A DNA stretch of 64,000 nucleotides from JABFXX01 sp036489755 (GCA_036489755.1 DASXFD010000013.1:16798-80797), one strand, 5' to 3'. Positions 18,118 to 28,487 are shown, counted from the stretch's first letter. Notes: generated by a model not told the origin, from the letters alone. Numbers and translations: made by a program.

Positions 18118-20295
18118 TTACGACGACCGCTTCGGCGTGTCGATCGTGCCGGCGACGTGCTTCGCGTCGTTCGCCGTGATCGGCCGGTTGGTCTGGATGA
18201 TCAACACCTCCGGCGACGACTCCTCGTCGGCCGTCACCGCGCGCGCGGGCAGCTGCATGCCCTCGCCCATCGGCGCGTCGACCTCGATCTCGACGGTGCG
18301 CTCGACCTCATCGGGTGCCGGGTCGGCCACGATCGAGATCTCGGGCTCGTCGTCGTCGATGCGGATCGTCGGCCGCGTGTGGCGCGTCCGCGTTCGATCG
18401 GGCGGCGGCCGCGGTGGTGGCGGCGGCGGCTCGGCTTCGATCGTGATCTCGTCGCCGGCTTCGAGATCGTGCGGCCCCGTCGGCGGGCGCAACCGCCGGG
18501 ACGACTCGCGTGGCGCGCGCGGCTTGTCGTCGGTGAGATCGGCGAACGCCTGATCGATGTTCGCCTCGGCATCCGCCGACAGCACGGGGCGCGGCTCGGC
18601 CGGCGGCCGAGTCAGCGCGGGCTGCTTCGCGGTCGCCGTCCGCGGGACCGCGATTTTCGGATCCGTCGGGCCGCGCGCGAGCGCGTCTCGTTCCTGGTCG
18701 TTCAGCGTGGGCTTGAGCGTCGCGCTCGCGGATACCTGCGCGAGCCCGATCGGCGGCGTGACGGCGCGTTCGATCGACTTGTCGGTCTTGTCGGCCGCCC
18801 TCGCGCGCGCACCCGTGAGCCCGTCGGGCAACGTCGGACCCGTGCTGTCGGGTCGCGACCGCGCGGTCGGCCGCGGCGCGGTGACGTGAGGCAGCGGCGG
18901 CAGCGTCGCGGCCATGCCGGGATCGCTTTGGCGCGTGCGGACGTGCGGCGGCTCGGGCTTGTCGGTGACGACGCTCGGCACCGCGGAATCCGCCGTCGCC
19001 ACCACGCCCATCCCGAGCTCGGTGTTGCGCGCCGCGGGCTCGACCTGCTCGCCCGCCGGAATCGTCTCGGCGCGCGTCGACGGCGATTCTGCGGGCGCAT
19101 CGCCGACCAAGCGCTCGAGCGCATCGGTCAGTTGCTCGCCCAGCTCGGTGTCGTCGGCGCACAGCTCGCGAAAATCGTCGGCGCGCAGCGCGAGCACGCG
19201 CACGTCGTTCATCGCGACGCCGAGGCCATGCTTGTCGGGCAGCGCGCGCGACGGCGCCAGCGCCTGGGGATAGAGCAAACCGCCGGGTCCCATCACGGCG
19301 CCGTGCTCGAGCTCGACCTCGCCTTCGAGGACGATCCACGCGACGCGATCGCCGAGCGTCTGCGCCGGAATGCGCTCGCCCGGCGCGTACTCGCGCGGCA
19401 GCGCGATCCGCAGCGCGCGCAGCCTGCCCTGCGGCGTGCACTTGTCGAGCAGCGCGCACGACGCGATCGTCTTGTCGTCGGCCTGCAGCTGCGCGGCGGG
19501 TCGCGCGGTCTCGCCGGCCTCGACGACCTTGACGACGAGCGCGGTCGCGTTGTCGGCACCGCCGCGCGCGAGCGCGAGCTCGACGAGCTTTTGCGCCGCA
19601 CGCGCCGGGCTCGGCTGTTGCGACAGCACCTCGCCGATCTCGGCTTCCTGCACGTACTCGGTGATGCCGTCACTGCACAGCAGGAACCGGTCGCCGGTCG
19701 CGAGCGGCACGATGAACGTCGCCGCCTTGCACTCGTGACCGATGCCGAGCGCGTTCGTCAGCATGCTCTTGAAGCGGGCACCTTCGTTCGACGTGTCGAC
19801 GTCGACGCCGGCCGCGAGCAGGCGCGCGAGCAGCGTGTGATCTTCGGTCAGCTGCATCGCGATGTTGTCGCGCACGATGTACGCGCGCGAGTCGCCGCAC
19901 TGCGCGAACACGATGTCGCCGCCGACGATGAGCGCGCCGACGATCGTCGTGCCCATGCCGTGCTTGGACTTGTCGCGCTGCGCCTCGCCGACGATCTCGT
20001 CGTGCGCGGCGACGACGCCGTCCTGCACCGTCGCGAGCAGATGTTTCCGCGCTTCGGGCGTGCCGAGGTCGAGCCAATTGTCGGTCGCCTCCTCGATCTC
20101 GACGCTCGACCAGTGGTCGCGGATCACGCGGATCGCGAGCGCGCTCGCGACCTCGCCCGCCGCGTGGCCGCCCATGCCGTCGCAGACCGCGAAGATTCCG
20201 CGGTTCACGTCGAGGAAGTGCGAGTCCTCGTTGTGCTCGCGGACTTTGCCGACGCTGGTCTCGCAGGCACCGACGATCGAGGCGCGAGCTGCCAC
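18118..20295 (-). CDS. PP2C-type Ser/Thr phosphatase fused to a cNMP-binding-like domain and a long disordered tail
   Basis: 725 residues from a GTG at 20293-20295. Residues 1-250 are a bacterial PP2C (Stp) phosphatase with all acidic metal motifs: REHNEDS, CDGMGGHAAGE, CGDSRAYIV and LCSDGITEY. Residues about 275-400 form a cyclic-nucleotide-binding-like barrel (REYAPGERIPAQTLGDRVAW and VLEGEVEL). The last 300 residues are Pro/Thr/Asp/Arg-rich and probably unstructured. The fusion suggests a phosphatase gated by a small ligand or partner, opposing a Hanks-type kinase. It is the second gene after the response regulator, 38 bases apart on the same strand. Confidence 0.85.
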   Translation of the reverse strand: MAARASIVGACETSVGKVREHNEDSHFLDVNRGIFAVCDGMGGHAAGEVASALAIRVIRDHWSSVEIEEATDNWLDLGTPEARKHLLATVQDGVVAAHDEIVGEAQRDKSKHGMGTTIVGALIVGGDIVFAQCGDSRAYIVRDNIAMQLTEDHTLLARLLAAGVDVDTSNEGARFKSMLTNALGIGHECKAATFIVPLATGDRFLLCSDGITEYVQEAEIGEVLSQQPSPARAAQKLVELALARGGADNATALVVKVVEAGETARPAAQLQADDKTIASCALLDKCTPQGRLRALRIALPREYAPGERIPAQTLGDRVAWIVLEGEVELEHGAVMGPGGLLYPQALAPSRALPDKHGLGVAMNDVRVLALRADDFRELCADDTELGEQLTDALERLVGDAPAESPSTRAETIPAGEQVEPAARNTELGMGVVATADSAVPSVVTDKPEPPHVRTRQSDPGMAATLPPLPHVTAPRPTARSRPDSTGPTLPDGLTGARARAADKTDKSIERAVTPPIGLAQVSASATLKPTLNDQERDALARGPTDPKIAVPRTATAKQPALTRPPAEPRPVLSADAEANIDQAFADLTDDKPRAPRESSRRLRPPTGPHDLEAGDEITIEAEPPPPPPRPPPDRTRTRHTRPTIRIDDDEPEISIVADPAPDEVERTVEIEVDAPMGEGMQLPARAVTADEESSPEVLIIQTNRPITANDAKHVAGTIDTPKRSS

Positions 20296-20333
20296 GAGAT
20301 CAAGAATACACAGGTCGCCCGGCGAAGTGCTCG

Positions 20334-21017
20334 TTAGCCGCGAATCTTGTAACCAACGTTGCGCACCGTTTCGATGAGCTCTCCCGTGCCGCCGAGCTTG
20401 CTACGGAGCCGTCGTACGTGAATGTCGACCGTGCGTGTGCCACCTGCATACTGGTAACCCCACGCGCGCTCGAGCAGCGCATGCCGCGTGAACACGCGCC
20501 CGCGGTGCTGCGCCAGAAAACGCAGGAGCTCGAACTCCTGATGCGTGAGCTCGATGCGGCGGCCGGCGATCTTCGTCTCGTAGCCGGCGACGTCGATCAC
20601 CAGATCGTCGATCTTGATCACCTCGTCGGACCCGAACGTCGCCGACTTCCAGTCGAGCTGGCGCACGCGCGCGTACAGCTCGGCCGGCACGATCGGCATC
20701 AGCACGAAGTCATCGAAGCCGATCGAGAAATCCAGCGCGGGCAGCCGTGCAACCGATACCGCGACGAGGATCGGCACCTCGACCAGCGGCCCGGTGTCGC
20801 GGAGCTTCTGGATCGACTTCTGCGCACGCGCGAGATCATCGCCCGCTTCCACGATGACGCACGTCGGCGGATGCAGCGCGAGCTCTTCGTCGTCGAGCCC
20901 GCCGAGGTCGAAGCGCCCCAAGAAAATCCTGCCACCGAGCTCGACGAAAACGGATGCGACGGAGCCCGGTTCACGAGCCGTCCGCTCCGGATCCGCACAG
21001 ATCACCACCGCTCGCAC
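20334..21017 (-). CDS. OmpR-type winged-helix regulator with a degenerate receiver
   Basis: 227 residues from a GTG at 21015-21017. The C-terminal half is a normal OmpR/PhoB DNA-binding domain: RRIELTHQEFELLRFLAQHR, then TRHALLERAWGY and VDIHVRRLRSKLG, ending VRNVGYKIRG. The N-terminal half keeps the receiver layout but lacks the key residues. The phospho-acceptor position reads CVIVEAGDD (Glu instead of Asp) and the conserved Lys-Pro reads VLMPIVP. It is therefore likely phosphorylation-independent. It is divergent from clpX with 105 bases between starts and probably co-transcribed with the PP2C gene. Confidence 0.85.
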   Translation of the reverse strand: MRAVVICADPERTAREPGSVASVFVELGGRIFLGRFDLGGLDDEELALHPPTCVIVEAGDDLARAQKSIQKLRDTGPLVEVPILVAVSVARLPALDFSIGFDDFVLMPIVPAELYARVRQLDWKSATFGSDEVIKIDDLVIDVAGYETKIAGRRIELTHQEFELLRFLAQHRGRVFTRHALLERAWGYQYAGGTRTVDIHVRRLRSKLGGTGELIETVRNVGYKIRG

Positions 21018-21122
21018 ATCGGCAGTGATCTCTGCAACTCGAACACCGCGTCAAGGGCCCCTGCAACGTTGGTGGATTCCGGCTATTGCCCCGGGCGGGG
21101 AACATGTAAGAATTGGAGCCGG

Positions 21123-22331
<1,209 letters not shown>

Positions 22332-22344
22332 GCGCGCGGCTGAT

Positions 22345-23361
22345 TCAGTGCGTCGACGCGATGCCGTCGACGCAGACTTCCGGTCCGTAAGGCACGCCTT
22401 GCGCGGTGCTCGGATCGGTCCCGGTCGGCCACTTGTAGATGCCGGTCCAGCACACGGTGTAGCCCTGGCTCTCCGACTGGATCTCGTTGTAGCCGAGCGT
22501 GGTGGTCACCTTGGCCATCGTGCACGTGACGTCGAGCTCCGCGCCGGTGTCGACGAGCTGTTGCGACTCGGGGACGGCGTACCAATGCTCGTCGAGATAC
22601 GAGTAGTCGGTATCGAGGATCGGCGTACCGCCGACCGAGACGGTCGCGTGCGTGCCGGAGTCGTGCATGTGTGGCCACAGGCCGATCACGTGCCACTGAT
22701 AGCCCGCGGTCTCCGTCGGGTGGCAAGGACCGGTCTGCGTTTGATTCGTCGGCGAGATCGCGAGCGTGCCCTGGCCGCCGAGCACCATGTCGACGTCGTG
22801 CGCGACCGTCGACGAATCTGCGACCTGATGGATCTCGATCGTCGTCGTGCCGGTGATCGCCGAGGTCGTGGCGTTGACGAGATGATCGTAGAGCACGAGA
22901 TAGCCCATCGCCGGTGTCACGTGCACGGCTGTGCCCGCCGGCAGTGCAAGCTCGCTGTTCGTGCCGAGCCCCGCCGCGTAGATCAGCTCGTTGTTCGACG
23001 GCAGCGGCTGGACCGTGCACAGGCCGTTTTCGACGGGCGATGGCGAGACGAGCAGCAGCTGGTGATCGTCGTCGTCGCTGTTGTCAGAGCCGAGCCGGAA
23101 GCCGTCGATCCACATCTCCTGCGTGATCGGCACCGACACGCACGCGATGCTCGCTCTCGCGGAGCCTGCCGCGGGCCCGAGCGACCAGTCGTCCGAGATC
23201 GCCGGCGACCACGACCACGCTGCATCAGCGGTGCTCGCATCGCCGTCCATCGCAGGACCATCACCGCCGTTCGATCCAGATCCGGATCCATCACCGGTTG
23301 GCGCGAGCCCGTGCGCACCGCATCCCGCGACGACCAACACGCCGACGACAAGCCGTCTCAT
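22345..23361 (-). CDS. Lipoprotein with copper type II monooxygenase-like C-terminal domain
   Basis: 338 residues from the ATG at 23359-23361. MRRLVVGVLVVAGC is a lipoprotein signal with lipobox VAGC, and a Gly/Ser/Asp linker follows. Residues about 60-338 look like the PHM-type (ascorbate-dependent) copper monooxygenase fold. A HEHM-like copper ligand motif is seen as LWPHMHDSGTHATV, and several paired Cys occur (ENGLCTVQ, TGPCHPT, VTCTMAK, TVCWTG). Such lipoproteins are common and mostly uncharacterised in Myxococcota. Whether both copper sites are intact is not clear, so catalysis is unproven. It is divergent from cheW, 63 bases away. Confidence 0.55.
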   Translation of the reverse strand: MRRLVVGVLVVAGCGAHGLAPTGDGSGSGSNGGDGPAMDGDASTADAAWSWSPAISDDWSLGPAAGSARASIACVSVPITQEMWIDGFRLGSDNSDDDDHQLLLVSPSPVENGLCTVQPLPSNNELIYAAGLGTNSELALPAGTAVHVTPAMGYLVLYDHLVNATTSAITGTTTIEIHQVADSSTVAHDVDMVLGGQGTLAISPTNQTQTGPCHPTETAGYQWHVIGLWPHMHDSGTHATVSVGGTPILDTDYSYLDEHWYAVPESQQLVDTGAELDVTCTMAKVTTTLGYNEIQSESQGYTVCWTGIYKWPTGTDPSTAQGVPYGPEVCVDGIASTH

Positions 23362-23424
23362 GCGAGAGCCAGTATAACCATTCGACACGCGTTGCCAGCA
23401 GTTTCTACAGGCTATGCTCGTGCC

Positions 23425-23838
23425 GTGCCGGAGCTGCGGAACGTCATCGTGTTCGCGATCGGTGCCGCCCGTTACGCCATCGAGCTGCGGTGGGTGCGCG
23501 AGGTTGTCACGCTCGGATTCGTGACGTCGGTTCCGACCGCGCCACCCGTGCTCGGCGGACTCTGCAATCTGCACGGGGCGATCCTGCCGGTCCTCGACGT
23601 GGCCGTGCTCGTCGACCAACCGGCCGGACCGCCTGCGCGACAGGGCGACGGCGCGCTCGTCCTCGAGGCGGAGTCGACGACGTGCGCGCTCCGCGTCGAC
23701 CAGGTCGACCACGTCGCGTCGCTGCTCGAGACCGATGGTGCGGTCGTCGACGCTACGGGCCGTCCGCTCACGCTGCTCGACCCCGTACGTATGGTTCGCA
23801 GGGCGCTCGAGCTCATCGGCCAGGGTGCGGCATCGTGA
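23425..23838 (+). CDS. CheW-like coupling protein
   Basis: 137 residues from a GTG at 23425. It is one CheW domain: RNVIVFAIGAARYAIEL, then VREVV, and GLCNLHGAILPVLDV, which is the conserved GxxxxRGxxxPVxDL block, with His replacing the usual Arg. CheW links chemoreceptors to CheA. The stop overlaps the GTG start of the cheA-like gene. No receptor (MCP), CheR, CheB or CheY gene is in view. Confidence 0.8.
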   Translation: MPELRNVIVFAIGAARYAIELRWVREVVTLGFVTSVPTAPPVLGGLCNLHGAILPVLDVAVLVDQPAGPPARQGDGALVLEAESTTCALRVDQVDHVASLLETDGAVVDATGRPLTLLDPVRMVRRALELIGQGAAS

Positions 23839-26096
23839 CCATGGACCTCGATTTCGAGGCCGACGAGCTGGCGATGCTGCGCCAGCTGTTTCGTGATGAG
23901 GCGCACGACGCGCTCGAGGCCGTGACCAGGCGGATCCTGGCGGCCGGCTCGGCGGCGCCGCCACCCGACGCGCTCGCCGAGATGATGCGGGTCACGCACA
24001 CGCTCAAAGGCGCCGCCGGCACGGTGGGCCTCGGCTCGATGGTCGAGCTCGCGCACCGGCTCGAGAGCGCGTTCGCCGCGGTCGGTCGCGAGCCGGCGGC
24101 ATGGACGCGCGCGACCGCCGACCTCGTCGTCGAGATCACCGACGGGCTCCATGGCTTCGTCGATCAGATCGTCGCCGCCGATCCGCGCGAGGCCGATGCC
24201 ACCGCGCATGCGTTGCGCGCGCAGATCGCGCGGATCGCCGACGTGCCGCCCGAGCGCGCGTCGGGGATCTTCGACGCCGTCGCGCCGCCCGAGCGGCCGT
24301 CGTTCAGTGCGGGCGAGTCGATGTCGATCCCGACCATCGTCGAGGCCGGCGTGCCGGAATCGCTCGTCGACGCGCCGTCGGGCGGCTCGCTCGTCGAGTC
24401 GCGCCCGCACACGATTCCCGGCGAGGCGTCGCGCTACCTGCGCGTCGAGCCCGAGCGCATCGACAACTTGATGTCGAGCGCGGGCGAGCTGCTCTTCGAT
24501 CGCACGCGCATCGAGCGCCGCGTCCAGCTCCTGCGCACGTTGTCGCGCGACCTCGCGCGCACGCGGCAGAACCTGCGCGACGCGATCGGTCCGGCGGCCG
24601 GACGTCGCCTCGCCGAGGCCGAAGGCGAGCTCGCCGGCCAAGCCGCCCTGCTCTCGCAGACCACCGCCGCGCTGCTCGACGAGATCGAGGCGCTGCGCCG
24701 AACGATCGGCGAATTGCAACGCGGGCTCACGCGCATCCGCATGGACACGGCGCGCAACTTGTTCCTGCACGCCGCTCGCACGCTGCGCGCGTTGCGCCGC
24801 GCGACCGGCGTGGTCGTCGAGCTGCGCACGCTCGGTGAGGACACCGAGTTCGACAAAGCCGTCGCCGAACAGCTCGTCGATCCGATCACGCAGCTCCTGC
24901 GCAATGCGGTCGCGCACGGCATCGAGCCGCCGCCGGAGCGTGCGGCGCGCGGCAAGCCCGAGACCGCGACGGTCACGATCCGCGCGCGCCAGGATGGAAA
25001 TCTATTGGTGCTCGAGCTCTCCGACGACGGCCGCGGCGTCGACGTCGTGACCTTGCGCGACCGACTCGTCGGCACCGGCCGCTGGAGCTCGGCACGCGCA
25101 CAGCTCGCGAGCGACGCCGACGTGCTCGACGCGCTCGGCACCGGCGTGTCGATCCGCGGCGACGCCGACGAGCTCGCCGGCCGCGGCATCGGGCTCGACG
25201 TCGTGCGCCAGACCGTCGCGCGGCTCGGCGGCGAGGTGAAGGTCAGCTCGGTGCCCGGCCGCGGCACGACGTTCAGCTTGCGGCTGCCGCTGTCGACGTC
25301 GCTCGCGCACGCGATGCTGTTCAAGGTCGGCGGCCAGGTCTACGCGATCCCCGCCGTGCACGTCATCGACACGACGCTCGTCGAGCCCGGCGCCACCACG
25401 ACGACCGTGCGCCACGAGCAGCTGCCGGTGCTGCGCCTCGAGACGCTGCTCAACCAAGGCGCGTCGAACGAGCGCAGGCCCGGCATCGTGGTGTCGTTCG
25501 CCGGCAAGAGCCTCGTCGGCACCGTCGACAAGATCGTCGGCTCGCGCGAGATCATCATCAAGCCGCTCGGCCCGTTGCTCGCGCCGCTCACGCTGTACGC
25601 GGCCGCCACGATCAGCGGCTCCGGCAAGGTGCAGCTGATCTTCGATCCCGCGCAGCTGGTCCGCCGCGCGTATCCCGACGCACCTCACGAGGCGCTCGCC
25701 GAGGTGGCGTCGGCGCCGCTCGTGCTCGCCGGCCGCGCGCTCGTCGTCGACGATTCGCGCGCGATCCGCGAGGCGATGACCTCGATGCTCGGCCGCGAGG
25801 GCTGGATCGTCGACGTCGCCGAGGACGGCGCCCGCGCGCTCCAGATGACGCGCCAGCTCCGCTACGACCTCGTCGTGACCGATCTCGAGATGCCCGAGCT
25901 CGGCGGCTTCGAGCTGATCGAACGGCTGCGCCGCGACGATCGCTTCAAGACCACGCCGATCGTGATCATCACGTCGCGCGCGAATCCCGAAAGTCGCCGG
26001 CGCGCGCGCGAGCTCTCCGTGCGCGCGCTGGTCGCCAAGCCGATCACGCGTCGCAAGCTGCTCGAGGCGCTCGCCGCCCGCGACCCCATCGGATAG
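23835..26096 (+). CDS. CheA-type hybrid histidine kinase with C-terminal receiver
   Basis: 753 residues from the GTG at 23835; an ATG two codons later is possible. Domain order: HPt with phospho-His in THTLKGAAGTVGL (about residue 55), dimerisation helices (about 210-330), HATPase with LLRNAVAHGIEPP (N-box), DDGRGVD (G1) and GRGIGLDVV (G2), then a CheW-like domain (about 480-615), and a receiver with VVDDSRAIR, phospho-Asp in VVTDLEMPE, and AKPI. A CheA with its own receiver resembles FrzE of Myxococcus. CheY-like output is thus built in. The start overlaps cheW by four bases. A hairpin terminator follows. Confidence 0.93.
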   Translation: MTMDLDFEADELAMLRQLFRDEAHDALEAVTRRILAAGSAAPPPDALAEMMRVTHTLKGAAGTVGLGSMVELAHRLESAFAAVGREPAAWTRATADLVVEITDGLHGFVDQIVAADPREADATAHALRAQIARIADVPPERASGIFDAVAPPERPSFSAGESMSIPTIVEAGVPESLVDAPSGGSLVESRPHTIPGEASRYLRVEPERIDNLMSSAGELLFDRTRIERRVQLLRTLSRDLARTRQNLRDAIGPAAGRRLAEAEGELAGQAALLSQTTAALLDEIEALRRTIGELQRGLTRIRMDTARNLFLHAARTLRALRRATGVVVELRTLGEDTEFDKAVAEQLVDPITQLLRNAVAHGIEPPPERAARGKPETATVTIRARQDGNLLVLELSDDGRGVDVVTLRDRLVGTGRWSSARAQLASDADVLDALGTGVSIRGDADELAGRGIGLDVVRQTVARLGGEVKVSSVPGRGTTFSLRLPLSTSLAHAMLFKVGGQVYAIPAVHVIDTTLVEPGATTTTVRHEQLPVLRLETLLNQGASNERRPGIVVSFAGKSLVGTVDKIVGSREIIIKPLGPLLAPLTLYAAATISGSGKVQLIFDPAQLVRRAYPDAPHEALAEVASAPLVLAGRALVVDDSRAIREAMTSMLGREGWIVDVAEDGARALQMTRQLRYDLVVTDLEMPELGGFELIERLRRDDRFKTTPIVIITSRANPESRRRARELSVRALVAKPITRRKLLEALAARDPIG

Positions 26097-26107
26097 CTAG
26101 GTGGAAA

Positions 26108-26128
26108 CGCGACACCCCTGTCGCGCTT
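26108..26128 (+). terminator. Hairpin terminator after the cheW-cheA pair
   Basis: CGCGACA (26108-26114), loop CCCC, TGTCGCG (26119-26125), followed by CTTTC. The seven-base GC-rich stem sits 12 bases after the cheA stop. The T-run is short, so termination may be partial. Confidence 0.6.
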
Positions 26129-26215
26129 TCGCGTCACTTCCGACAGGTGACGGATTTCCAGGCAACCCAGATCGCCGATTTCTCAACAAACTAGCGACGG
26201 CATATTGCTTGCTGC

Positions 26216-26773
26216 ATGGTGATTTGGATGCGCGTTCTCGGCTCACTCGCGTTGCTTGTTGCCTCGGCCGCTTCGGCCGCGGCGGCACCGACCGGCGTGA
26301 CCATCCGTCAGGATTCCGATCCCGCGATGACGGTCGGCGAGACCGTGATCGACGGCGATCCGGCCGATGTGTTCGCGGCGGTGTGCGACTACCGCAAGTG
26401 GACCGAGATCATGCCCGACGTCGCGCGCGTCGAGGTCAGCGACCAGCACGGCAACGACGCGCACGTCACCTTGATCGCGCCGTCGGGCCACCGCGACAAC
26501 CTCGTGTTCCACAACCAGCCGCAGGCGCGCCTCATCTACTTCGAGGACACCGGCAACCACGGCCGCGCCGACGTGTGGGCCGAGATCGTGTTCGCGCCGG
26601 GCGAGTCACCCGCGAGCACGCGCGTGCACATCCGGCTCTACGCGAAGATGCACGGCGTCGCGACGCTCGTCGTCCACGAGGGCACCGTGCGCGACCAGCG
26701 CGAACAAAAGATCGCCGCCGAGCTCGTGCACATCCGCGACTACTTCCGCCGCCGCGTCGCACGCAGTAACTGA
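26216..26773 (+). CDS. Exported SRPBCC/START-like protein
   Basis: 185 residues from the ATG at 26216 (ATG at 26228 is possible). A signal peptide, MRVLGSLALLVASAASAAAA, precedes a domain with the polyketide-cyclase/START pattern: a first strand with TVIDGDPADVFAAVCDYRKW, then MPDVARVEVSDQ, and a long C-terminal helix (EQKIAAELVHIRDYFRRRV). Such folds bind hydrophobic ligands. The ligand and role are unknown. It stands alone between the cheA terminator and a convergent gene. Confidence 0.75.
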   Translation: MVIWMRVLGSLALLVASAASAAAAPTGVTIRQDSDPAMTVGETVIDGDPADVFAAVCDYRKWTEIMPDVARVEVSDQHGNDAHVTLIAPSGHRDNLVFHNQPQARLIYFEDTGNHGRADVWAEIVFAPGESPASTRVHIRLYAKMHGVATLVVHEGTVRDQREQKIAAELVHIRDYFRRRVARSN

Positions 26774-26775
26774 TT

Positions 26776-27522
26776 TCAGTCGCTCGCCGGCTGGACGATC
26801 GCGAACGTTACGAAGTCGCCGCCCTTGACGACGACCTGGCTCGGCGCCGCGAGCGGCACGTCGCCGGTGAAGCTCAGCGTCGCGATGCCCGGCGGCTGAT
26901 CGAAGCCGACGATGTTCGCGTACGGCGCCTCCGTCGCGGTCAGGCTGGTGTCGAAGCCGTCGGATCCCGAATACTCGAGGTACTGCGGCGCGGGCGAGAT
27001 CGTCGCGCTCACGCCGGCATAGCCGACGACGCCGTCGCAATCCTCGACGTAGACGATCAGCGTGCCGATGGCGTCGGAGCCGACCGTCCCCGCGCTGCCC
27101 GCGTTGTAGACGCTCTGCAGCGATCCACCATCGAACAGGTTTGGCACGAGGTGCGGATCGCGATCGAGCGGCCGCGCCGGAACCATGATCGCGGTGAACT
27201 GGCCCGCGGAGGTGAACGTGACGGTGACGCTCGGCGCGACGCCGCCGGTCGGCACGGCGATGCGATACGCGCCGCTGCCATCGCTCGTCCCCGTTGCGAG
27301 CGTCGCGCCGTCTTGCGTCGTCACGGCGATCGAGGTGTCGGGGATGATCATGTCGCTGCCGGTGAAGTTCGTCACGCGCGAGGTCGTGCCGGTGATAACG
27401 ACCGGATCCGGCACCGGCGTGACCGGCACGCACTGATCCGCGCCGGTACCGACGCCGACGACGGGCGTGAAGTCGATGCGGCCGCACGCGACGAGCGCGA
27501 TCGCGAGCGCGGTACTACGCAT
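26776..27522 (-). CDS. Putative lipoprotein with carboxypeptidase-regulatory-like domain
   Basis: 248 residues from the ATG at 27520-27522. The short N-terminus MRSTALAIALVACGRIDF has a lipobox LVAC. Residues about 40-115 read as a carboxypeptidase regulatory-like beta-sandwich (GATLATGTSDGSGAYRIAVP). The rest is beta-rich, with a CDG motif. It is exported and probably surface-bound. I recognise no specific function. It lies 44 bases downstream of the Sel1 lipoprotein on the same strand. Confidence 0.65.
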   Translation of the reverse strand: MRSTALAIALVACGRIDFTPVVGVGTGADQCVPVTPVPDPVVITGTTSRVTNFTGSDMIIPDTSIAVTTQDGATLATGTSDGSGAYRIAVPTGGVAPSVTVTFTSAGQFTAIMVPARPLDRDPHLVPNLFDGGSLQSVYNAGSAGTVGSDAIGTLIVYVEDCDGVVGYAGVSATISPAPQYLEYSGSDGFDTSLTATEAPYANIVGFDQPPGIATLSFTGDVPLAAPSQVVVKGGDFVTFAIVQPASD

Positions 27523-27566
27523 TTCGTCCAGGATCGCACGAACCGGCCGCGGTCGCCGAATTTTCG

Positions 27567-28487
27567 CTACGGCCCCGACGTCACCTCGCCGAGGTGCGTG
27601 CACCCCGGCGGGTTCTCGAGCTTGCACGCGCGATCGAACTTCTCCTTCGCCTTGTCGAGGTTCTGGACGAAGCCGTTCGCGCCGTGGCGGTACATCTGGC
27701 CGAGGTTGTCGCAGGCGGCGCCGCCGCCTTCTTCGCAGACTTTGTCGAACAGCCGCGCGGCGCGCTGGATGTCCTCGGTGCCGCCTTGCTCGAGGAGCAG
27801 CCCGGCGAGCAGGTTGCAACCCGCTTGCATGTCGGCCGAGCACGAGCTCTCCGCGAGTTGCTTCGCGCGCACGAGGTCGCGGGTCACGCCGGGCGCGCCC
27901 ATGTAGAGCAGCACGGCGTCGTTCGCGCACGCCATCTGATCGGATTTGGCGCACTCCGCGTCGAAGATCTTCGCGGCGCGCGCCGGATCGGCCGTCACGC
28001 CGATGCCCTGCCAGTAGATCATGCCGACGTAGCTGCACGACGTGCCGTCGCCGATCGCGCAGCCCTTGTTCGCGATCACGAGCGCCTTCGCCGGATCCGG
28101 CGAAGGGCCCATCAGGTACGTCATCGCCGCGGCGCCGCAACCCGCGCCGCCGCCGAGATCGCACGACGCGACCTCGTAGTGCGTGGCCTTGTCGAGATCG
28201 CGCGCGACGCCGGCGCCGCACTGATAGCGCGCCGCCAGCTCGAGACAGCCGTTCGCGTCGTGCAGCGAGCACGCTTTGTCGAAGCTCGCGACCGACGCCG
28301 CCGTGCCGGTGATCCCGGCGCACTGATCGGGCTGGAAGTTGCCGGTGAGCTTCATGCCCGGACCGGTTGCCGGAGCGGGCGTTGGCGTCGCCGGCGCGGG
28401 ACGCGGCGCCGGCGCGGCGGGCGTCGCGGGGGCCGGGCGCGGACCACATGCGGCAAGGACGACAGCGATCAGCAGGCGCGAACGCAT
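27567..28487 (-). CDS. Sel1-repeat lipoprotein
   Basis: 306 residues from an ATG at 28485-28487. MRSRLLIAVVLAACGPRP has a lipobox LAAC, followed by a Pro/Ala linker to about residue 43. The rest holds about six Sel1-like (TPR-type) repeats with Cys pairs: FDKACSLHDANGCLELA, ANKGCAIGDGTSCSYVG, and CDNLGQMYRHG. Each repeat carries Cys near fixed positions, which suggests disulfide-braced repeats, as in HcpA-type proteins. Such proteins act as scaffolds in the periplasm. It is followed by the regulatory-domain lipoprotein and preceded by rnr on the same strand. Confidence 0.8.
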   Translation of the reverse strand: MRSRLLIAVVLAACGPRPAPATPAAPAPRPAPATPTPAPATGPGMKLTGNFQPDQCAGITGTAASVASFDKACSLHDANGCLELAARYQCGAGVARDLDKATHYEVASCDLGGGAGCGAAAMTYLMGPSPDPAKALVIANKGCAIGDGTSCSYVGMIYWQGIGVTADPARAAKIFDAECAKSDQMACANDAVLLYMGAPGVTRDLVRAKQLAESSCSADMQAGCNLLAGLLLEQGGTEDIQRAARLFDKVCEEGGGAACDNLGQMYRHGANGFVQNLDKAKEKFDRACKLENPPGCTHLGEVTSGP

